6,852 nt of DNA, from assembly GCA_023489205.1 (NCBI GenBank), contig JAMDDF010000026.1:368-7219 (forward strand), read 5' to 3'. The position numbers were made by a program, and so were the translations under genes. This document shows positions 5,461 to 6,852 of this stretch, piece after piece; within the stretch, counting starts at the first letter, position 1; each line of letters begins with the position of its first letter. The stretch comes from Actinomycetota bacterium. Lineage in GTDB: Bacteria > Actinomycetota > Acidimicrobiia > Acidimicrobiales > Palsa-688. The notes beneath the pieces were generated by a model that was not told where the DNA came from, searched no databases, and was given only the letters and a program-made list of their open reading frames with translations.

Positions 5461-6414
5461 TTACAGGCCGACGCGGGGCACGACCTCTTTCCAAAAGAAC
5501 CGGAGGAAACCCGCCTGGTCGTCACCGACCTGGCTCACGTGCACCTCATCGAAGCCCGCCTCCAAGTAACTTGCGATCGATTTGGCGTGGCGCTCGGGGT
5601 CAGGCCCACACGGGATCGCCTCAGCCACCATGTCCTCTGTCACCAACTCACTTGCCTGCTCGAAGTGTGCCGGCACTGGGAGATCCTGGTTGAGTTCACC
5701 CGGCAGCACGTTGACGCGCCACTTGTCGAAGGCCAGGTGCCTGCATTTAGCCTCGTCCTGGCCCCAGCACACCTTCGTCGCCGCCACGGCAGGCCCCCTG
5801 CCCCCAGCCTCACGCCACCGCTCCAAGCTGCCGGTGTCAGGCACCACCGTCACGTAACCATCGCCGTCATTAGCCGCCATCTCGACCGCGCGCGGCCCGA
5901 ACCCAGACATGAGCACCGGCGGAGGTTCCTCGGGCAGTGTATAGAGCCGGGCGTTTTCCACCACGTAGTGGGGACCATAGTGGGTCACCTCGCCTCCTTC
6001 CCACAGCTTCCTCATAACCGCCACCGCCTCTTGCAGCATCTCCAGGCGCACTGGCGCCGGCGGCCAACGGACACCCGTTATGTGCTCATTCAGCGCTTCG
6101 CCGCTACCGACGCCGAGGCGAAAGCGGCCGTCGAGGAGAACCTGGCTCGTGGCGGCCGCTTGAGCAAGCACGGCAGGGTGTACCCGCACAGTTGGGCAGG
6201 TGACCCCCGTGGTCACCCTCAACCTCGTCCTAGCCCCGATTGCCCCAACTACGCTCCACACAAAGGGACTTTGGCCTTGCGATCCCAGCCACGGATGGTA
6301 GTGGTCAGATATGAAGACGTCGTGGAACCCCGACTCCTCTCCCATGACCGCGTAGTTCAAGAGGGCGCGAGGCCCGTGCTCCTCCGACGAGAGGAAGTAC
6401 CCGACTGTAGCCAT
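5461..6414 (-). CDS. LLM-class F420-dependent oxidoreductase, Fgd-like family, not a G6P dehydrogenase
   Basis: This 317-residue cytosolic TIM-barrel enzyme is of the luciferase-like family, in the F420-dependent glucose-6-phosphate dehydrogenase (Fgd1) family. It should move hydride between a substrate alcohol or similar group and deazaflavin F420. Catalytic residues are kept: His38 in FISDHYHPW (Fgd1 H40), Trp42 (W44) and Glu106 in GVGSGEALNE (E109). In my alignment from memory of M. tuberculosis Fgd1, the three phosphate-binding residues are all changed: K198 to Asp (in VVPDTGS), K259 to Asn (in GELNQDL), R283 to Ala (in VAEAIPCG). It therefore very likely does not use glucose-6-phosphate, and its substrate is unknown. 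ATG 6414 follows AAAGGAGA at ideal spacing. A 44-residue upstream extension is possible in frame but unlike the family. It appears to head a minus-strand unit with the mnhG-like and four-helix genes and is divergent from the HesB-like gene. Confidence 0.92.
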   Translation of the reverse strand: MATVGYFLSSEEHGPRALLNYAVMGEESGFHDVFISDHYHPWLGSQGQSPFVWSVVGAIGARTRLRVTTGVTCPTVRVHPAVLAQAAATSQVLLDGRFRLGVGSGEALNEHITGVRWPPAPVRLEMLQEAVAVMRKLWEGGEVTHYGPHYVVENARLYTLPEEPPPVLMSGFGPRAVEMAANDGDGYVTVVPDTGSLERWREAGGRGPAVAATKVCWGQDEAKCRHLAFDKWRVNVLPGELNQDLPVPAHFEQASELVTEDMVAEAIPCGPDPERHAKSIASYLEAGFDEVHVSQVGDDQAGFLRFFWKEVVPRVGL

Positions 6415-6647
6415 AATGTTTGTTCTCCTTTCGGCGCCATAACCTCCAGGTGCGGCGCGGCTGCACGCCTGTGACTGGTACCGGTGCTCGGGGTGTGCTG
6501 GCACCCATGGTTGGTACCCCGTGACCGCCACAAAAAACGCGCGCACACGAGGACCTCTCGCGACTGGCTGCCCCAGTTCTCAGTTTTGGCTGTCTTGTAG
6601 GTGGGTACCAGCGCGACCGCACCCCTACGAAGGAGGAGGCGTTTACT
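6415..6647. promoter_or_regulatory. Divergent control region with GGTACC repeats and an inverted repeat
   Basis: The 233-bp spacer between the LLM and HesB-like genes holds three copies of the palindrome GGTACC (6477-6482, 6513-6518, 6604-6609). It also has a GGGTG-6-CACCC inverted repeat (6491-6506), nested with GGTGC/GCACC (6483-6505). No strong -35/-10 pair stands out for either gene. The cluster could be an operator shared by both, but in GC-rich DNA short palindromes arise easily. Confidence 0.3.
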
Positions 6648-6852
6648 TTGAACATCACGTCACAAGCGGCACAAGCCATCAATTCGCTCACTGCGGGCCA
6701 CCCTGGTGCCGGGCTAAGGATCTCGTCTCGGGTCAATAAGCCACGCGGCGGCGAGGTCGACCTAACTCTCTCCATCGTGAGCTCGCCGGCTGACACCGAC
6801 GCAACGGTGAAGGACAATGGGGCACAAGTGTTCCTCGAAGACAGAGTCGCTC
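6648..6852 (+). CDS. HesB/IscA-fold protein, cysteine-poor actinobacterial type (partial)
   Basis: This gene runs off the window; 68 codons are visible. The start is TTG 6648, backed by an excellent AGGAGGAGG site 8 bases upstream; there is no ATG or GTG alternative. The protein matches the N-terminal two-thirds of HesB/IscA-like (A-type Fe-S carrier fold) proteins common in actinobacteria. It begins with a short helix (TSQAAQAINSLTAG), followed by GAGLRISS, a strand VDLTLSIVSSP and the domain's DNGAQVFLED segment. Classical carriers bind Fe-S clusters through one Cys in the first half and a C-x-C near the end. Here the first Cys position, in the KPRGGEVDL region, has none, and there is no Cys at all in the visible part. 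The usual cluster-transfer role is thus doubtful. The C-terminal motif lies outside the window. It is divergent from the LLM oxidoreductase gene. Confidence 0.82.
   Translation, partial: MNITSQAAQAINSLTAGHPGAGLRISSRVNKPRGGEVDLTLSIVSSPADTDATVKDNGAQVFLEDRVA

Noticed and set aside
5539..6474. 311-codon plus-strand frame opposite the LLM oxidoreductase
   Set aside because: It has an Arg/His-rich composition typical of antisense frames in GC-rich genes; the minus-strand gene is unambiguous by motifs.
6305..6817. 170-codon minus-strand frame at the right end
   Set aside because: It overlaps the LLM start out of frame and lies antisense to the HesB-like gene, which has a strong ribosome binding site and family motifs.

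Overview
The window is high-GC DNA with strong third-position G/C bias. It has GTG/TTG starts and purine-rich ribosome binding sites. The gene set (F420-type luciferase-like oxidoreductase, DUF664-type DinB protein, tandem-GNAT protein, cysteine-free HesB-like protein, LldD2-like flavoenzyme) points to an actinobacterium. An Acidimicrobiia-like or similar environmental lineage is possible, but that is inference. No rRNA, tRNA, CRISPR array, insertion sequence or phage gene is visible.

Layout, left to right. (1) Positions 68-361, minus: a small membrane protein, with a CsoR/CstR-like operator (409-424) overlapping its likely promoter. (2) 430-701, minus: a probable frameshifted remnant of another small membrane protein. 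(3) 774-1355, minus: a DinB/DUF664 protein, divergent from (4) 1531-2415, plus: a two-domain GNAT acetyltransferase with a likely TTG start. (5) 2416-2759: a gap holding a palindrome, a weak promoter candidate and a possible 83-codon ORF whose stop overlaps the next start as ATGA. (6) 2760-3959, plus: an FMN-dependent alpha-hydroxy-acid (L-lactate type) dehydrogenase. Its stop codon lies in an 11-bp tandem repeat, followed at once by (7) the first ~32 codons of a sugar-porter-type MFS transporter that then degenerates. (8) A minus-strand cluster read from 6414 down to 4125: an F420-dependent LLM oxidoreductase, a possible 37-codon ORF, an orphan MnhG/PhaG-type antiporter subunit with an abnormal C-terminus, and a four-helix membrane protein with a Pro/Ala/Ser-rich tail. 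(9) 6648 to the window edge, plus: the start of a HesB/IscA-fold protein without the usual first cysteine, divergent from the LLM gene.

How the genes fit together: the lactate-type dehydrogenase and the transporter fragment look like the relic of a hydroxy-acid or sugar uptake-and-oxidation operon. The LLM gene shares direction and close spacing with the mnhG-like and four-helix genes, so they may be one transcript. There is no obvious biochemical link between them. The region mixes intact housekeeping-type genes with several broken or run-on small membrane genes, which suggests local decay or rearrangement (or sequencing indels). I do not see a convincing new multi-gene defence or biosynthetic system. 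The most interesting points are the LLM enzyme that lacks all three glucose-6-phosphate-binding residues of Fgd1, the broken genes, and the small ORFs coupled to downstream starts.
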